Source: Comamonadaceae bacterium 2FH (GTDB lineage: Bacteria > Pseudomonadota > Gammaproteobacteria > Burkholderiales > Burkholderiaceae_C). From it: 64,000 nt of DNA. Numbering within the stretch: the first letter of the stretch is position 1; every line of letters begins with the position of its first letter. A model generated the notes under the pieces. That model was not told where the DNA came from. It did no database searches and saw only the letters and a program-made list of their open reading frames with translations. The DNA is taken from contig SCMQ01000002.1 in the NCBI GenBank assembly GCA_005503335.1, positions 1 through 64,000 on the forward strand. The letters run 5' to 3'. A program made the position numbers and the translations under genes. Below are positions 24,323 to 34,635 of this stretch, one piece after another.

Positions 24323-25237
24323 TCACGCTTGCTGCTTGATCGCCAGTGCCGCCTCGTACAGGCTGTTGCGCGCCGTGCCGGTGATCTCGGCCGCCAGCTT
24401 GACCGCGGTCTTGAGCGGCAGCTCGGCCAGCAGCAGGCGCAGCACGCGCAGGTCCGCGCCGGCATCGGCGGCCAGGGGCGCGGCGTGCAGCACCAGCACG
24501 AACTCGCCGCGCTGGCGCTGCGGCGCCTGGTCCAGCCAGGCGGGCAACTGGCCCGCCGGCACGGTGGCGATCTCCTCGAACTGCTTGGTCAGCTCGCGCG
24601 CCACGGTCACCGGGCGCTCGCCCAGGACCGCCAGTGCCTGGGCCAGGACTTCGATGCGGTGCGGCGCCTCGAGCAGCACCACGGCGCGCGTTTCGCGGGC
24701 CAGTGCCTCGACCGCGTGCACGCGCTCGGTCGCCTTCACGGGCAGGAAGCCCTCGAAGACGAAGCCGCCCTCGCTCAGGCCGGCGGCGCTGAGCGCCGTC
24801 GTGACGCTGCTCGCGCCTGGCAGCGGCAGCACGCGCAGGCCCTGCTCGCGCACGGCCGCGACCAGGCGCGCGCCGGGGTCGCTGATGGCCGGCGTGCCGG
24901 CGTCGCTGACATAGGCGATGCGCTGGCCCAGGCGCAGGCGCTCGATCACGGCGGCCGAGGCCTGGGCCTCGTTGTGCTGGTGCAGGGCCAGCAGCTGGGC
25001 CGCGGGCCGGTCCATGCCGTAGGCGCGCAGCAGCTGCTGGGTATGGCGCGTGTCCTCGCAGGCCACGGCGTCGACCAGGGCCAGCACATGCAGGGCGCGC
25101 AGCGTGATGTCGGCCAGGTTGCCGATCGGCGTGGCGACGACGTAGAGCGCGCCCTGCGGATAATGCTGGGACGCGGCGGCCTCATGCGCGGCCGGCAGGG
25201 CGGCGGCGAACGAGGCCGCGGACAGGGATGCGCTCAA
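24323..25237 (-). CDS. rsmI: 16S rRNA 2'-O-ribose C1402 methyltransferase
   Basis: 304-aa tetrapyrrole-methylase-fold RsmI, which methylates C1402 of 16S rRNA. Motifs: VVATPIGNLADITLRAL, ACEDTRHTQQLL, VSDAGTPAISDPGARLV, PLPGASSVTTAL. The start must be TTG at 25237 (or ATT two codons before): the frame closes at a TGA four codons upstream and no ATG occurs before the first conserved strand. That start lies on top of the yraN start on the other strand. Confidence 0.94.
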   Translation of the reverse strand: MSASLSAASFAAALPAAHEAAASQHYPQGALYVVATPIGNLADITLRALHVLALVDAVACEDTRHTQQLLRAYGMDRPAAQLLALHQHNEAQASAAVIERLRLGQRIAYVSDAGTPAISDPGARLVAAVREQGLRVLPLPGASSVTTALSAAGLSEGGFVFEGFLPVKATERVHAVEALARETRAVVLLEAPHRIEVLAQALAVLGERPVTVARELTKQFEEIATVPAGQLPAWLDQAPQRQRGEFVLVLHAAPLAADAGADLRVLRLLLAELPLKTAVKLAAEITGTARNSLYEAALAIKQQA

Positions 25238-25620
25238 TGGAATACCTCACACGAAAAGCGGCGGTGACGACCAAACAGCGCGGCGACGCCGCCGAGGACG
25301 CCGCGCTGCGCCACCTGGAGGCGCAGGGCCTGCGCCTGCTGCAGCGCAATTATCGGACGCCGGGCCGCGGCGGCGGCGAGATCGACCTGGTGATGCGCGA
25401 GCCCGGCGGCACCCTGGTGTTCGTCGAGGTGCGCCAGCGCGCCAGCCGCGCCTGGGGCGGGGCCGCGGCCAGTGTGGGCGCCGAGAAGCAGCGCCGCATC
25501 GTCTTCGCGGCGCGCCACTACCTGCTGCGCTGGCGCGCGATGCCGCCCTGCCGCTTCGACGTGGTGCTGGTCGAGCCCACGGGCATCACCTGGCTGCGCG
25601 CCGCCTTCGACGCCGCCTGA
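25237..25620 (+). CDS. yraN: YraN family (UPF0102) nuclease-like protein
   Basis: 127-aa UPF0102 protein of the restriction-endonuclease-like fold; role unknown. Visible: RGDAAEDAALRHLEAQGL, the putative active-site GGGEIDLVMREPGGTLVFVEVRQR (Glu-Asp, Glu-Val-Arg) and RFDVVLVEP. The start is uncertain: ATG 25228, ATG 25237 or GTG 25264, the last giving the usual TTKQRGDAAE beginning. The position next to rsmI and upstream of diaA and dolP is the conserved order in many proteobacteria. Confidence 0.9.
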   Translation: MEYLTRKAAVTTKQRGDAAEDAALRHLEAQGLRLLQRNYRTPGRGGGEIDLVMREPGGTLVFVEVRQRASRAWGGAAASVGAEKQRRIVFAARHYLLRWRAMPPCRFDVVLVEPTGITWLRAAFDAA

Positions 25621-25685
25621 TGGTTCTGGATGCCGCTCACAAAGGCAACATCCTGTTGCATCACGCACGGTTATCATCGAAGACC

Positions 25686-26285
25686 ATGCTAGAGCAACGC
25701 ATTCAACAGCATTTCATCGACAGTGCCGACCTCAAGTACCAGTCGGCGCAAACCCTGGGCAAACCGATTGCCGACGCCGTGCAGGCCCTGCTGGCCTGCG
25801 TGACCAGCGGCGGCAAGGTGCTGGCCTGCGGCAATGGCGGCTCGTCGGCCGCGGCCCAGTATTTCGCGGCCCAGTTCATCGGGCGCTTCGAGCGCGAGCG
25901 CCCCGAGCTGGCGGCGCTCGCGCTGAGCGCCGACACCGCCATCCTCACGGCCATCGCCAGCGCCTCCGACTATTCGGAGGTCTTCGCCAAGCAGGTGCGC
26001 GCCCTGGGCCAGGCCGGCGACGTGCTGCTGGCCCTGTCGGCCAGCGGCAGCGCGCCCACCGTGCTGCGCGCGGTGCAGGCCGCGCACGAGCGCGAGATGA
26101 CCGTGGTGGCGCTGACCGGACGCGGCGGCGGCGAGCTCGCCCCGCTGCTGCGCGAGACCGACGTCCATATCTGCGTGCCGCACGAGCGCACCGCGCGCAT
26201 CCAGGAGGTGCACCACCTCACGCTGCACTGCCTGTGCGATGGGGTCGACACCCAGTTGCTCGGCGAACAGGAGAACCCCGCATGA
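25686..26285 (+). CDS. diaA: DnaA initiator-associating protein DiaA (SIS domain)
   Basis: 199-aa SIS-domain protein. LACGNGGSSAAAQYFAAQFIGRFE and ERPELAALALSADTAILTAIA match DiaA, which binds DnaA and promotes ordered initiation at oriC, closely related to phosphoheptose isomerase GmhA. The neighbours yraN upstream and dolP downstream (4-bp overlap) favour DiaA over GmhA, though databases often label it phosphoheptose isomerase. Start ATG 25686. Confidence 0.88.
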   Translation: MLEQRIQQHFIDSADLKYQSAQTLGKPIADAVQALLACVTSGGKVLACGNGGSSAAAQYFAAQFIGRFERERPELAALALSADTAILTAIASASDYSEVFAKQVRALGQAGDVLLALSASGSAPTVLRAVQAAHEREMTVVALTGRGGGELAPLLRETDVHICVPHERTARIQEVHHLTLHCLCDGVDTQLLGEQENPA

Positions 26286-26941
26286 AGTCTTTTTCGAACA
26301 AGCTGATTCTGAGGCTGCTGGCCGCCGCGATCGTGGCCGGCGCGCTGCCGGCCTGCGCCCCGCTGGTGGTCGGCGGGGCCGTGGTCGGCGGCATGGTGGC
26401 GACCGACCGGCGCAGTTCCGGCGCGCAGCTGGACGACGAGAGCATAGAGCTGCGCGGCGCCAACCGCATCCGCGACGCCATGGGCAGCCGCGTGCGCGTC
26501 AACCTCACGAGCTACAACCGCCAGGTGCTGCTCACCGGCGAGACGCCGAACGAGCAGGACCGCCAGCGCGTCGAGCAGGTCGTCGCGGGCATGGACAACG
26601 TGCGCGCGGTGGTCAACGAGCTGGTCATCATGGACAGCCCCAACCTGCAGCAGCGCTCGGCCGACGCCCTGGTGACCGGCAAGGTCAAGGCCTCGATGGT
26701 GGACAGCAAAGATGTCTTCGCCAACGCCTTCAAGGTGGTCACCGAGCGCGGCACGGTCTACCTGATGGGCCGGGTGACGCAGCGCGAGGCCGACCGCGCC
26801 ACCGAGGTCACGCGCGGCGTGAGCGGCGTGCGGCGCGTGGTGCGCATCCTCGAGATCATCAGCGAGGATGAGCTGCAGCGCCTGCAGCTGCAGCCCGACG
26901 CCGCGGCTGCGCCCGCGCCGGCCGCGCCGCCCAGGCAGTGA
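26282..26941 (+). CDS. dolP: BON-domain outer-membrane lipoprotein (DolP/YraP-like)
   Basis: 219-aa lipoprotein: signal peptide with lipobox LPAC (cysteine at about residue 23), then two BON domains (about 60-120 and 130-195), the first with VRVNLTSYNRQVLLTGE and the second with AFKVVTERGTVYLMGRVTQ. DolP keeps outer-membrane integrity and associates with the Bam machinery. It overlaps the diaA stop by 4 bp. The tail is A/P rich. Confidence 0.9.
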   Translation: MKSFSNKLILRLLAAAIVAGALPACAPLVVGGAVVGGMVATDRRSSGAQLDDESIELRGANRIRDAMGSRVRVNLTSYNRQVLLTGETPNEQDRQRVEQVVAGMDNVRAVVNELVIMDSPNLQQRSADALVTGKVKASMVDSKDVFANAFKVVTERGTVYLMGRVTQREADRATEVTRGVSGVRRVVRILEIISEDELQRLQLQPDAAAAPAPAAPPRQ

Positions 26942-26945
26942 GCGC

Positions 26946-26963
26946 AGCGCCTGATCAGGCGCT
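26946..26963. terminator. Palindrome between converging genes
   Basis: Perfect 18-bp palindrome AGCGCCTGATCAGGCGCT in the 21-bp gap between the dolP stop and the oppositely oriented dehydrogenase stop. It would form a hairpin on both strands. No U-tract, so any termination would be of the GC-rich type. Confidence 0.5.
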
Positions 26964-27904
26964 CAGCGCAGCCGCTTGATCAGGCTCGAGGTGTCCCAGC
27001 GGTTGCCGCCCATGCGCTGCACGTCGGCGTAGAACTGGTCGATCAGGGCGGTGGCGGGCAGGCGGGCGCCGTTGCGCCTGGCCTCGTCGAGTACCAGGCC
27101 CAGGTCCTTGCGCATCCAGTCGACGGCGAAGCCGAAGTCGAACTGGTCGGCCACCATGGTCTTGCCGCGGTGGTCCATCTGCCAGCTCTGGGCCGCGCCC
27201 TTGGAGATCACCTCCAGCACCAGGCCCATGTCCAGGCCCGCATGCTGGCCGAAGGCGATGGCCTCGGCCAGGCCCTGCACCAGGCCGGCGACCGCGATCT
27301 GGTTGACCATCTTGGTCAGCTGGCCCGCGCCGCTGGCGCCCATCAGCGTGAAGGCGCGCGAGAAGGCCATGGCGACCGGCCTGGCGGCTTCGAAAGCCGC
27401 CGCCTCGCCGCCGCACATCACCGTGAGCTGGCCGTTCTGTGCGCCGGCCTGGCCGCCCGAGACTGGCGCGTCGACGAAGTACAGGCCGCCCTCGCCGGCG
27501 GCGGCGTGCAGCTCGCGCGCGACGTCGGCCGAAGCCGTGGTGTGGTCGACAAAGACCGCGCCGGGCTTCATGCCGGCGAAGGCGCCGTCGGCGCCCCGGG
27601 CGCCGCCGCCCAGGCTTTCGCCCAGGGCCACGGAGCGCAGGTCCGCGTCGTTGCCGACGCAGCAGAACACCAGGTCGGCGCCCAGGGCGGCCTGGCGCGG
27701 CGTGTCGGCCTGGCGCGGCGCCCGGCTGCGCGCGAATTCGGCGCACCAGGCCGCGGCCTTGGCCGGCGTGCGGTTGTAGACCGTGACGGCATGGCCGGCC
27801 AGCGCGAGGTGGCCGGCCATGGGGTAGCCCATGACGCCCAGGCCCAGGAAGGCGACCTGGCGCGAGGGGGTGGGTTCGTAGTCCCTGGCGTTGACGTTGT
27901 TCAT
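26963..27904 (-). CDS. Beta-hydroxyacid dehydrogenase (3-hydroxyisobutyrate dehydrogenase family)
   Basis: 313-aa NAD(P)-dependent oxidoreductase. Rossmann motif VAFLGLGVMGYPMAGHLA (about 17-34), substrate loop FVDAPVSGGQAGAQNGQLTV, and the catalytic lysine region GAGQLTKMVNQIAVAGL. It could be a 3-hydroxyisobutyrate, tartronate-semialdehyde or gamma-hydroxybutyrate dehydrogenase; the sequence does not decide. A K/D-rich tail (VDWMRKDLGLVL) is typical. Start ATG 27904 lies 8 bp after pilU. Confidence 0.9.
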   Translation of the reverse strand: MNNVNARDYEPTPSRQVAFLGLGVMGYPMAGHLALAGHAVTVYNRTPAKAAAWCAEFARSRAPRQADTPRQAALGADLVFCCVGNDADLRSVALGESLGGGARGADGAFAGMKPGAVFVDHTTASADVARELHAAAGEGGLYFVDAPVSGGQAGAQNGQLTVMCGGEAAAFEAARPVAMAFSRAFTLMGASGAGQLTKMVNQIAVAGLVQGLAEAIAFGQHAGLDMGLVLEVISKGAAQSWQMDHRGKTMVADQFDFGFAVDWMRKDLGLVLDEARRNGARLPATALIDQFYADVQRMGGNRWDTSSLIKRLR

Positions 27905-27912
27905 GGGGTGTT

Positions 27913-29049
27913 TCAAACCAGCGAGAGGTGTTCGGTGCCGGCGCCCAGGTCCTGCGACTTGGCGCGCTGGCTGGAGAGCTTGATCTGCAGGCGCAGGTCG
28001 TTCACCGAGTCGGCGTTGCGCAGCGCGTCCTCGTAGCTGATCACGTTGTTCTCGTAGGCGTCGAACAGCGCCTGGTCGAAGGTCTGCATGCCGAGGTTGC
28101 GGCTCTTCTTCATGATCTCCTTGATCTCGGCCACCTCGCCCTTGAAGATCAGGTCGGAGACCAGCGGCGTGTTGAGCATGACCTCGACCACGGCCGTGCG
28201 GCCCTTGCCGTCCTGCTTGGGCACCAGGCGCTGCGAGATCATGGACTTGAGGTTGAGCGAGAGGTCCATCAGCAGCTGGGCGCGGCGCTCCTCGGGGAAG
28301 AAGTTGATGATGCGGTCCAGCGCCTGGTTGGCGCTGTTGGCGTGCAGCGTGGCCATGCACAGGTGGCCGGTCTCGGCGAAGGCCACCGCGTGCTCCATGG
28401 TCTCGCGGTCGCGGATCTCGCCCATCAGGATCACGTCGGGCGCCTGGCGCAGCGCGTTCTTGAGCGCGGCCTCCCAGCTGTCGGTGTCCAGGCCGACCTC
28501 GCGCTGCGTGACCACGCAGTTCTTGTGCGGATGCACGAACTCGACCGGGTCCTCCACGGTGAGGATATGGCCCGCCGAGTTCTCGTTGCGCCAGTCGACC
28601 ATGGCCGCCAGCGTGGTCGACTTGCCCGAGCCGGTGGCGCCGACCAGGATGCACAGGCCGCGCTTGGACATGACCACGTCCTTGAGCACCTGCGGCACGC
28701 CCAGGCCGTCGATGGTCGGCAGGATGGCCGGGATCACGCGCAGCACCATGCCGATCTTGCCCTGCTGCACGAAGGCGTTGGCGCGGAAGCGCCCTATGCC
28801 GGCCGGCGCGATCGCGAAGTTGCACTCCTTGCTGCGCTCGAACTCGGCCATCTGCTTGTCGTTCATGACCGAGCGCGTCAGCGCCAGCGTATGGGCGCCG
28901 CTGAGCGGGTGCGAGGAGACCTTGGTGACCTTGCCGTCGACCTTGATCGCGGGCGGGAAGTCGGCCGTGATGAACAGGTCGCTGCCGTTGCGGCTGATCA
29001 TCAGCTTGAGCAGGTCGTTGATGAACTTGGTGGCTTGGTCGCGTTCCAT
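27913..29049 (-). CDS. pilU: Type IV pilus retraction ATPase PilU
   Basis: 378-aa PilT/PilU-family hexameric ATPase. Walker A GATGSGKST, Asp box TVEDPVEF, Walker B ILMGEIRDRETM, His box MATLHANSA. FINDLLKLMISRNGSDLFIT and the extended C-terminal tail point to PilU, the PilT-dependent accessory motor of twitching motility. Start ATG 29049 rather than the frame opening at 29067. It lies directly downstream of pilT (56-bp gap). Confidence 0.93.
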   Translation of the reverse strand: MERDQATKFINDLLKLMISRNGSDLFITADFPPAIKVDGKVTKVSSHPLSGAHTLALTRSVMNDKQMAEFERSKECNFAIAPAGIGRFRANAFVQQGKIGMVLRVIPAILPTIDGLGVPQVLKDVVMSKRGLCILVGATGSGKSTTLAAMVDWRNENSAGHILTVEDPVEFVHPHKNCVVTQREVGLDTDSWEAALKNALRQAPDVILMGEIRDRETMEHAVAFAETGHLCMATLHANSANQALDRIINFFPEERRAQLLMDLSLNLKSMISQRLVPKQDGKGRTAVVEVMLNTPLVSDLIFKGEVAEIKEIMKKSRNLGMQTFDQALFDAYENNVISYEDALRNADSVNDLRLQIKLSSQRAKSQDLGAGTEHLSLV

Positions 29050-29105
29050 AACTGCTCTCCTTTCCACGCCGATCGCTCAGCGCCGGGGAAAAATGCCTGT
29101 CCGGC

Positions 29106-30149
<1,044 letters not shown>

Positions 30150-30185
30150 GGATCCCTCTGTCGTTTTGATACGCTCGCGAGCATT

Positions 30186-30884
30186 ATGACCACGATTGCG
30201 CAGAATCTCGGGGCGGTGCGCGCCCGGATCGCGGCAGCCTGCGCCGCGGCCGGCCGCGATGCGCGCGAGGTCCGGCTGCTGGCCGTGTCCAAGACCTTCG
30301 GTCCCGAGGCCGTGCGCGAGGCCCATGCGGTCGGGCAGACGGCCTTCGGCGAGAACTACGTGCAGGAAGCCGTGGCCAAGATCGAGGCACTGCGCGGCCT
30401 GCCGCTCGAGTGGCATTGCCTGGGCCCGGTGCAGGGCAACAAGACGCGGCTGGTGGCCGAGCATTTCGATTGGGTGCACAGCGTGGACCGGCTGCGCATC
30501 GCCGAGCGCCTGTCCGCCCAGCGCCCCGAGGGGCTGGCGCCGCTGCAGGTCTGCCTGCAGGTCAACATCGACGCTGGCGCCAACAAGTCGGGTGTGGCGC
30601 CGCAGGATGCGCTGGCGCTGGCGCGCGCCGTGGCGCAGCTGCCACACCTGGCGCTGCGCGGCCTGATGTGCATACCCGAGCCCGCGCCCGATTTCGATGC
30701 GGCCTGTGCCGTGCATGGCCGCGCGCGGGCCCTGTTCGAGCAGCTGCGCGCCGCGGGCCTGCCGCTGGACACCCTGTCGCTGGGCATGACGGCCGACCTG
30801 GAGGCCGCGATCCACGCCGGCAGCACCCTGGTGCGCGTGGGCACGGCGATCTTCGGGCAGCGGACGGCGCCCGCCGCCGGCTGA
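30186..30884 (+). CDS. yggS: YggS family PLP homeostasis protein
   Basis: 232-aa YggS/PROSC protein with an alanine-racemase-like barrel that binds PLP at K36 in LAVSKTFGP and maintains the vitamin B6 pool. Other signatures: FGENYVQEA, WHCLGPVQGNKTRLV, VNIDAGANKSGV, LSLGMTADLEAAI, RVGTAIFG. The neighbourhood with pilT is typical of proteobacteria. Confidence 0.94.
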   Translation: MTTIAQNLGAVRARIAAACAAAGRDAREVRLLAVSKTFGPEAVREAHAVGQTAFGENYVQEAVAKIEALRGLPLEWHCLGPVQGNKTRLVAEHFDWVHSVDRLRIAERLSAQRPEGLAPLQVCLQVNIDAGANKSGVAPQDALALARAVAQLPHLALRGLMCIPEPAPDFDAACAVHGRARALFEQLRAAGLPLDTLSLGMTADLEAAIHAGSTLVRVGTAIFGQRTAPAAG

Positions 30885-31217
30885 TCTCCACCAGGCGACT
30901 GGCTGGTCGCCGTCGCCAGCCCGACGAGGGCCGCTGGCGGGTGCAGGCCGCGCCTGAGTCGCGGCGATCTTGCATTTCGCCAATTTTCTCTGGCCAATTG
31001 CCAAAGATGTGACAAAAAGCGACCAATCTTGGGGGTTCCTGTTGGAATCCGGTCCTGGGACACTGCCCGCCATGCCAACAAAGCCTTGTCCGAGGAGACT
31101 CCCCTTGTCGATCGCCAGCCCCTTGCCGCGCCGGCGGCATGCCCCCGCCGCCCCTGTGCACCGTGGCGCCAGCGACCGTGCCCGCGGCACGACGGCGGGC
31201 ATCTACTCCTTGGCCGC
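30885..31217. other. 333-bp intergenic region before arginase
   Basis: No convincing gene. The first 80 bp are GC-rich. Around 30970-31030 there is an AT-richer patch with two direct GCCAATT copies (one within CTGGCCAATTGCC), a likely promoter/operator area for the arginase-transporter operon, although no clear -35/-10 pair could be fixed. The frame of the arginase gene is open back to 31029, but the extra 63 codons are R/P-rich and unlike the family. Confidence 0.5.
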
Positions 31218-32159
31218 ATGAGCCGCCGTACTTCCCAGAGACCGGGCGTGAGCCTGATCGGCGCGCCCACCGACGTGGGCGCAGGCATGCGCGGCGCGAG
31301 CATGGGACCCGAGGCCCTGCGCGTGGCCGGCGTGGCGCAGGCCATCGCGCAGTTCGGCCTGGACGTGCGCGACTGCGGCGACCTGCAGGGACCGGCCAAC
31401 CCCTGGCAGGACGCGGTCGACGGCTTTCGCCACCTGCCCGAGGTCGTGCTGTGGAACCGGCTGCTGCATGAGGCCGTCCGTGCCGAGCTGCAGGCCGGGC
31501 GCCTGCCCATCGTTCTGGGCGGCGACCACAGCCTGGGCATAGGCTCGATCAGCGCCGTGGCGCGCCACTGCCGCGAACGGCGGCGCCCGCTGCGCGTGCT
31601 GTGGTTCGACGCCCACGCCGATTTCAACACCGCCACGCTGACCCCGACCGGCAACATCCACGGCATGCCGGTGGCCTGCCTGTGCGGCCACGGTCCGCAG
31701 GACCTGGTCGGCATCGGCGGCCATGTGCCGGCTCTCGATCCGCGCCAGCTCCGGCAGATCGGCATACGCAGCGTGGACGCGGGCGAAAAGCGCCTGGTGC
31801 ACGACCTGGGCATCGAAGTGTTCGACATGCGCTACATCGACGAGATGGGTATGCGCCACGCGATGGAGCGCGCGCTCGAAGGCGTGGACGCCGACACCCA
31901 CCTGCATGTCAGCCTGGACGTCGACTTCCTCGATCCCGACATCGCGCCCGGCGTGGGCACCACGGTGCGCGGCGGGCCGACTTATCGGGAGGCGCAGCTG
32001 TGCATGGAAATGATCGCCGACACCGGTCGTCTGGCCTCGCTCGACGTCGTGGAGCTCAATCCCGCGCTCGACGTGCGCAACCAGACCGCTGAGCTGGCCG
32101 TGGACCTGATCGAGAGCCTGTTCGGCAAGAGCACGCTGATGCGCGCGCCCTCGCGCTAG
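31218..32159 (+). CDS. rocF: Arginase
   Basis: 313-aa ureohydrolase that splits L-arginine to ornithine and urea with a binuclear manganese site. Metal motifs: GGDHS, WFDAHADFNT, and SLDVDFLDPDIAPG. SLIGAPTDVGAG and MGPEALR near the N terminus, NIHGMPVA and VELNPALD fit true arginases rather than agmatinases. Start ATG 31218. The amino-acid ABC importer 77 bp downstream suggests arginine uptake and catabolism together. Confidence 0.93.
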   Translation: MSRRTSQRPGVSLIGAPTDVGAGMRGASMGPEALRVAGVAQAIAQFGLDVRDCGDLQGPANPWQDAVDGFRHLPEVVLWNRLLHEAVRAELQAGRLPIVLGGDHSLGIGSISAVARHCRERRRPLRVLWFDAHADFNTATLTPTGNIHGMPVACLCGHGPQDLVGIGGHVPALDPRQLRQIGIRSVDAGEKRLVHDLGIEVFDMRYIDEMGMRHAMERALEGVDADTHLHVSLDVDFLDPDIAPGVGTTVRGGPTYREAQLCMEMIADTGRLASLDVVELNPALDVRNQTAELAVDLIESLFGKSTLMRAPSR

Positions 32160-32236
32160 GGCGGTGCGCCGGAACCCCGGCCGCGCGGACACCGCGAGCC
32201 CTTTTTTCGCATCTTTCAACCATAAAGGAGACTCTG

Positions 32237-33001
32237 ATGAAACGATTCAAGATATGGGCGCTGCTCGCCCTGGCGCTGTGGGCGGCGACCGCGGCCCAGG
32301 CGCGCAGCCTCGACGAGGTGCAGAAGTCGGGCAAGATCGTCATCGCCACCGAGGGCCAGTTTCCGCCCTTCAACTACTTCCAGGGCGCCAAGCTGTCGGG
32401 CTTCGAGATCGAGGTGGCGGAGCTGGTGGCCAAGAAGATGGGCCTGGGCGTGGAGTGGAAGGCCCTGGGCTTCGACGCGCTGCTCGCGGGGCTGCGCCAG
32501 GACCGCTGGGACCTCGTGATCGCCTCGCACGGCGTCACCGAGGAGCGCACCCGCGCCGTGACTTTCACCGCGCCGCACTACTGCTCCGGCGGCGCCATCG
32601 TCTCGCTGGATCCGGCGATCCGTACCGTGGCCGATCTGAACGGCAAGCTGGTCTCGGTGCAGACCGGCACCACCTACCTCGAGAACGTCAGAAAGCTCAG
32701 CGGCGTGAAGGAGGTCAAGAACTTCCCGCAGGACACCGATGCGCGCAGCGCCCTGGTGTCGCGCCGCGTCGATGCCTGGGTGACCGACAAGTTCGTCGCC
32801 GCCATCGCGATCAACGCCAACCCCGGTGCCGGCATGAAGCTGGGTGACTTCGTCTTCATCGAGCGCATCGCCGCCGCCGTGGCCAAGGGCAACCAGTCGC
32901 TGGCCCAGGGCTACAACAAGGCCCTGGCCGAAGCCATGACCGACGGCAGCTACGCCGCGCTGTCCAAGAAATATTTCAACGAAGACGTGCGCTGCAAATG
33001 A
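32237..33001 (+). CDS. Polar amino-acid ABC transporter, periplasmic binding protein
   Basis: 254-aa family 3 solute-binding protein. Signal peptide [22 protein letters not shown], then the family start [17 protein letters not shown] and [15 protein letters not shown]. The residues in [20 protein letters not shown] are typical of polar amino-acid receptors. A ribosome site AAAGGAGA precedes the start. It is followed by permease and ATPase genes with ATGA overlaps. The ligand is unknown; arginine is plausible from the arginase neighbour. Confidence 0.92.
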   Translation: MKRFKIWALLALALWAATAAQARSLDEVQKSGKIVIATEGQFPPFNYFQGAKLSGFEIEVAELVAKKMGLGVEWKALGFDALLAGLRQDRWDLVIASHGVTEERTRAVTFTAPHYCSGGAIVSLDPAIRTVADLNGKLVSVQTGTTYLENVRKLSGVKEVKNFPQDTDARSALVSRRVDAWVTDKFVAAIAINANPGAGMKLGDFVFIERIAAAVAKGNQSLAQGYNKALAEAMTDGSYAALSKKYFNEDVRCK

Positions 33002-33825
33002 CCGCCTCATCGCTTCCCGACCGCCGGAGAACCCTCATGATGCTCGCGTTTCCCGCATGGCCCCGCCACTGGAGCCGACAGCAGCGCAGCAGCGCCACCA
33101 TGGTGCTGGCCAGCGTGGTGCTGTTGCTGCTGCTGTGGCTGATGGCCATTCCGCTGGCCATGGCGCCCGAACCCATAGGCGAGAACGCCCAGGCTTTCGC
33201 CGAGGGCACGCGTGTCACGGTGCAGCTCACCGTGCTCGCCGGCCTGGCCGGCATCGTCATCGGCATTCTGGCCGCGCTGGGCAAGACCTCGCGCCTGCCG
33301 CCGCTGCGCTGGGTGGCCTCGTTCTACATCTGGGTGGTGCGCGGCACGCCGCTGCTGGTTCAGGTGCTGTTCGTCTTCCTGGCCCTGCCGGCCCTGGTGC
33401 CGGCCCTGCAGCTGAGCGACTTCGCCTCGGCCTGCGTGGCCCTGGCGTTCAACGCCGGCGCCTACAACGCCGAGGCGATCCGCAGCGGCCTGCTCGCCGT
33501 GCCGCGCGGCCAGATCGAGGCCGCGCGCTCGCTGGGCCTGTCGCGCTGGTACACCTTCATCGACGTGACCTTCCCGCAGGCCTTCAAGGTCGCGCTGCCG
33601 CCGCTGGTCAACAACACGGTGGCCCTGCTCAAGGATTCCTCGCTGGCCTACGCGATTGGCGTGGTCGAGCTGACCAACGTGGGCAACCGCATCCAGGCCG
33701 CGACTTTCCAGCCGGTGCCGACCCTGGTGACCACGGCCCTGATCTACCTGGTGCTCACGACCGTGCTGACCCAGATCTCGGGCGCGGTGGAGCGCCGCTA
33801 CGACGTGGAGGGCCGCCAGCCATGA
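32998..33825 (+). CDS. Polar amino-acid ABC transporter permease
   Basis: 275-aa HisM/GlnP-type inner-membrane permease with about five to six segments. [20 protein letters not shown] and the cytoplasmic coupling loop [24 protein letters not shown] are diagnostic. Start ATG 32998 overlaps the receptor stop. Only one permease gene is present, implying a homodimeric channel. Confidence 0.93.
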   Translation: MTASSLPDRRRTLMMLAFPAWPRHWSRQQRSSATMVLASVVLLLLLWLMAIPLAMAPEPIGENAQAFAEGTRVTVQLTVLAGLAGIVIGILAALGKTSRLPPLRWVASFYIWVVRGTPLLVQVLFVFLALPALVPALQLSDFASACVALAFNAGAYNAEAIRSGLLAVPRGQIEAARSLGLSRWYTFIDVTFPQAFKVALPPLVNNTVALLKDSSLAYAIGVVELTNVGNRIQAATFQPVPTLVTTALIYLVLTTVLTQISGAVERRYDVEGRQP

Positions 33826-34559
33826 GCACCCCCCTGATCACTGTGGAGAAGGTCAACAAGCATTTCGGCCCCCAGCATGTGCTGCGCGACGTGAGCACGC
33901 ATTTCGACGCTGGCCAGGTCAGCGTGATCCTGGGCGCCTCGGGCTCGGGCAAAAGCACGCTGCTGCGCATGCTGAACCGGCTCGAGCGGCACGACTCTGG
34001 CCATATCCGGGTCGACGGCATCGAGGTCGACGACGACCTCAAGCACCTGGACGCGCTGCGCCGCGAGCTCGGCATGGTGTTCCAGCAGTTCAACCTGTTC
34101 CCGCATTTGAGCGTGCTCGACAACGTGGCCCTGGCGCCGCGGCGCGTGCGCAAGACGCCGCGCAGCGAGGCCAACGAGCAGGCCATGGCGCTGCTGCGGC
34201 GCGTGGGCATGGAGGCGCATGCGCACAAGTACCCGTTTGCGCTGTCCGGCGGCCAGCAGCAGCGTGTGGCGATCGCGCGCGCCCTGGCCATGCAGCCCAA
34301 GGTGATGCTGTTCGACGAGCCCACCTCGGCGCTGGACCCCGAGATGGTCAAGGAAGTGCTCGACGTCATGAAGCATCTGGCCCAGTCGGGCATGACCATG
34401 GTCATCGTCACGCACGAGATGGGCTTTGCGCGCGACGTGGCCGACCGCGTGCTGTTCCTCGACCAGGGGCAGGTGGCGCAGGACGCGCCGCCGGCCGAGT
34501 TCTTCGGCGCCCAGCAGAACCCCCGCATCCGTGCCTTCCTGGGGCAGGTGGAGCGCTAG
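33822..34559 (+). CDS. Polar amino-acid ABC transporter ATPase (GlnQ-like)
   Basis: 245-aa ABC ATPase. Walker [11 protein letters not shown]-loop [16 protein letters not shown], signature [15 protein letters not shown], Walker [13 protein letters not shown], switch histidine [15 protein letters not shown]. It belongs to the polar amino-acid importer subfamily and overlaps the permease stop by 4 bp. Confidence 0.95.
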   Translation: MSTPLITVEKVNKHFGPQHVLRDVSTHFDAGQVSVILGASGSGKSTLLRMLNRLERHDSGHIRVDGIEVDDDLKHLDALRRELGMVFQQFNLFPHLSVLDNVALAPRRVRKTPRSEANEQAMALLRRVGMEAHAHKYPFALSGGQQQRVAIARALAMQPKVMLFDEPTSALDPEMVKEVLDVMKHLAQSGMTMVIVTHEMGFARDVADRVLFLDQGQVAQDAPPAEFFGAQQNPRIRAFLGQVER

Positions 34560-34635
34560 TCGCCGCCTGCTCCTTTCCGCCGGGCGCCATGTGGGTCCGG
34601 TGGCTTTCTTCGTCCGATTTTTCAAAGGAGACAAC

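Noticed and set aside
30965-31010. Direct GCCAATT repeats as a defined promoter or operator
   Set aside because: No -35/-10 pair with acceptable spacing and only two short copies; recorded only as an AT-rich candidate region.
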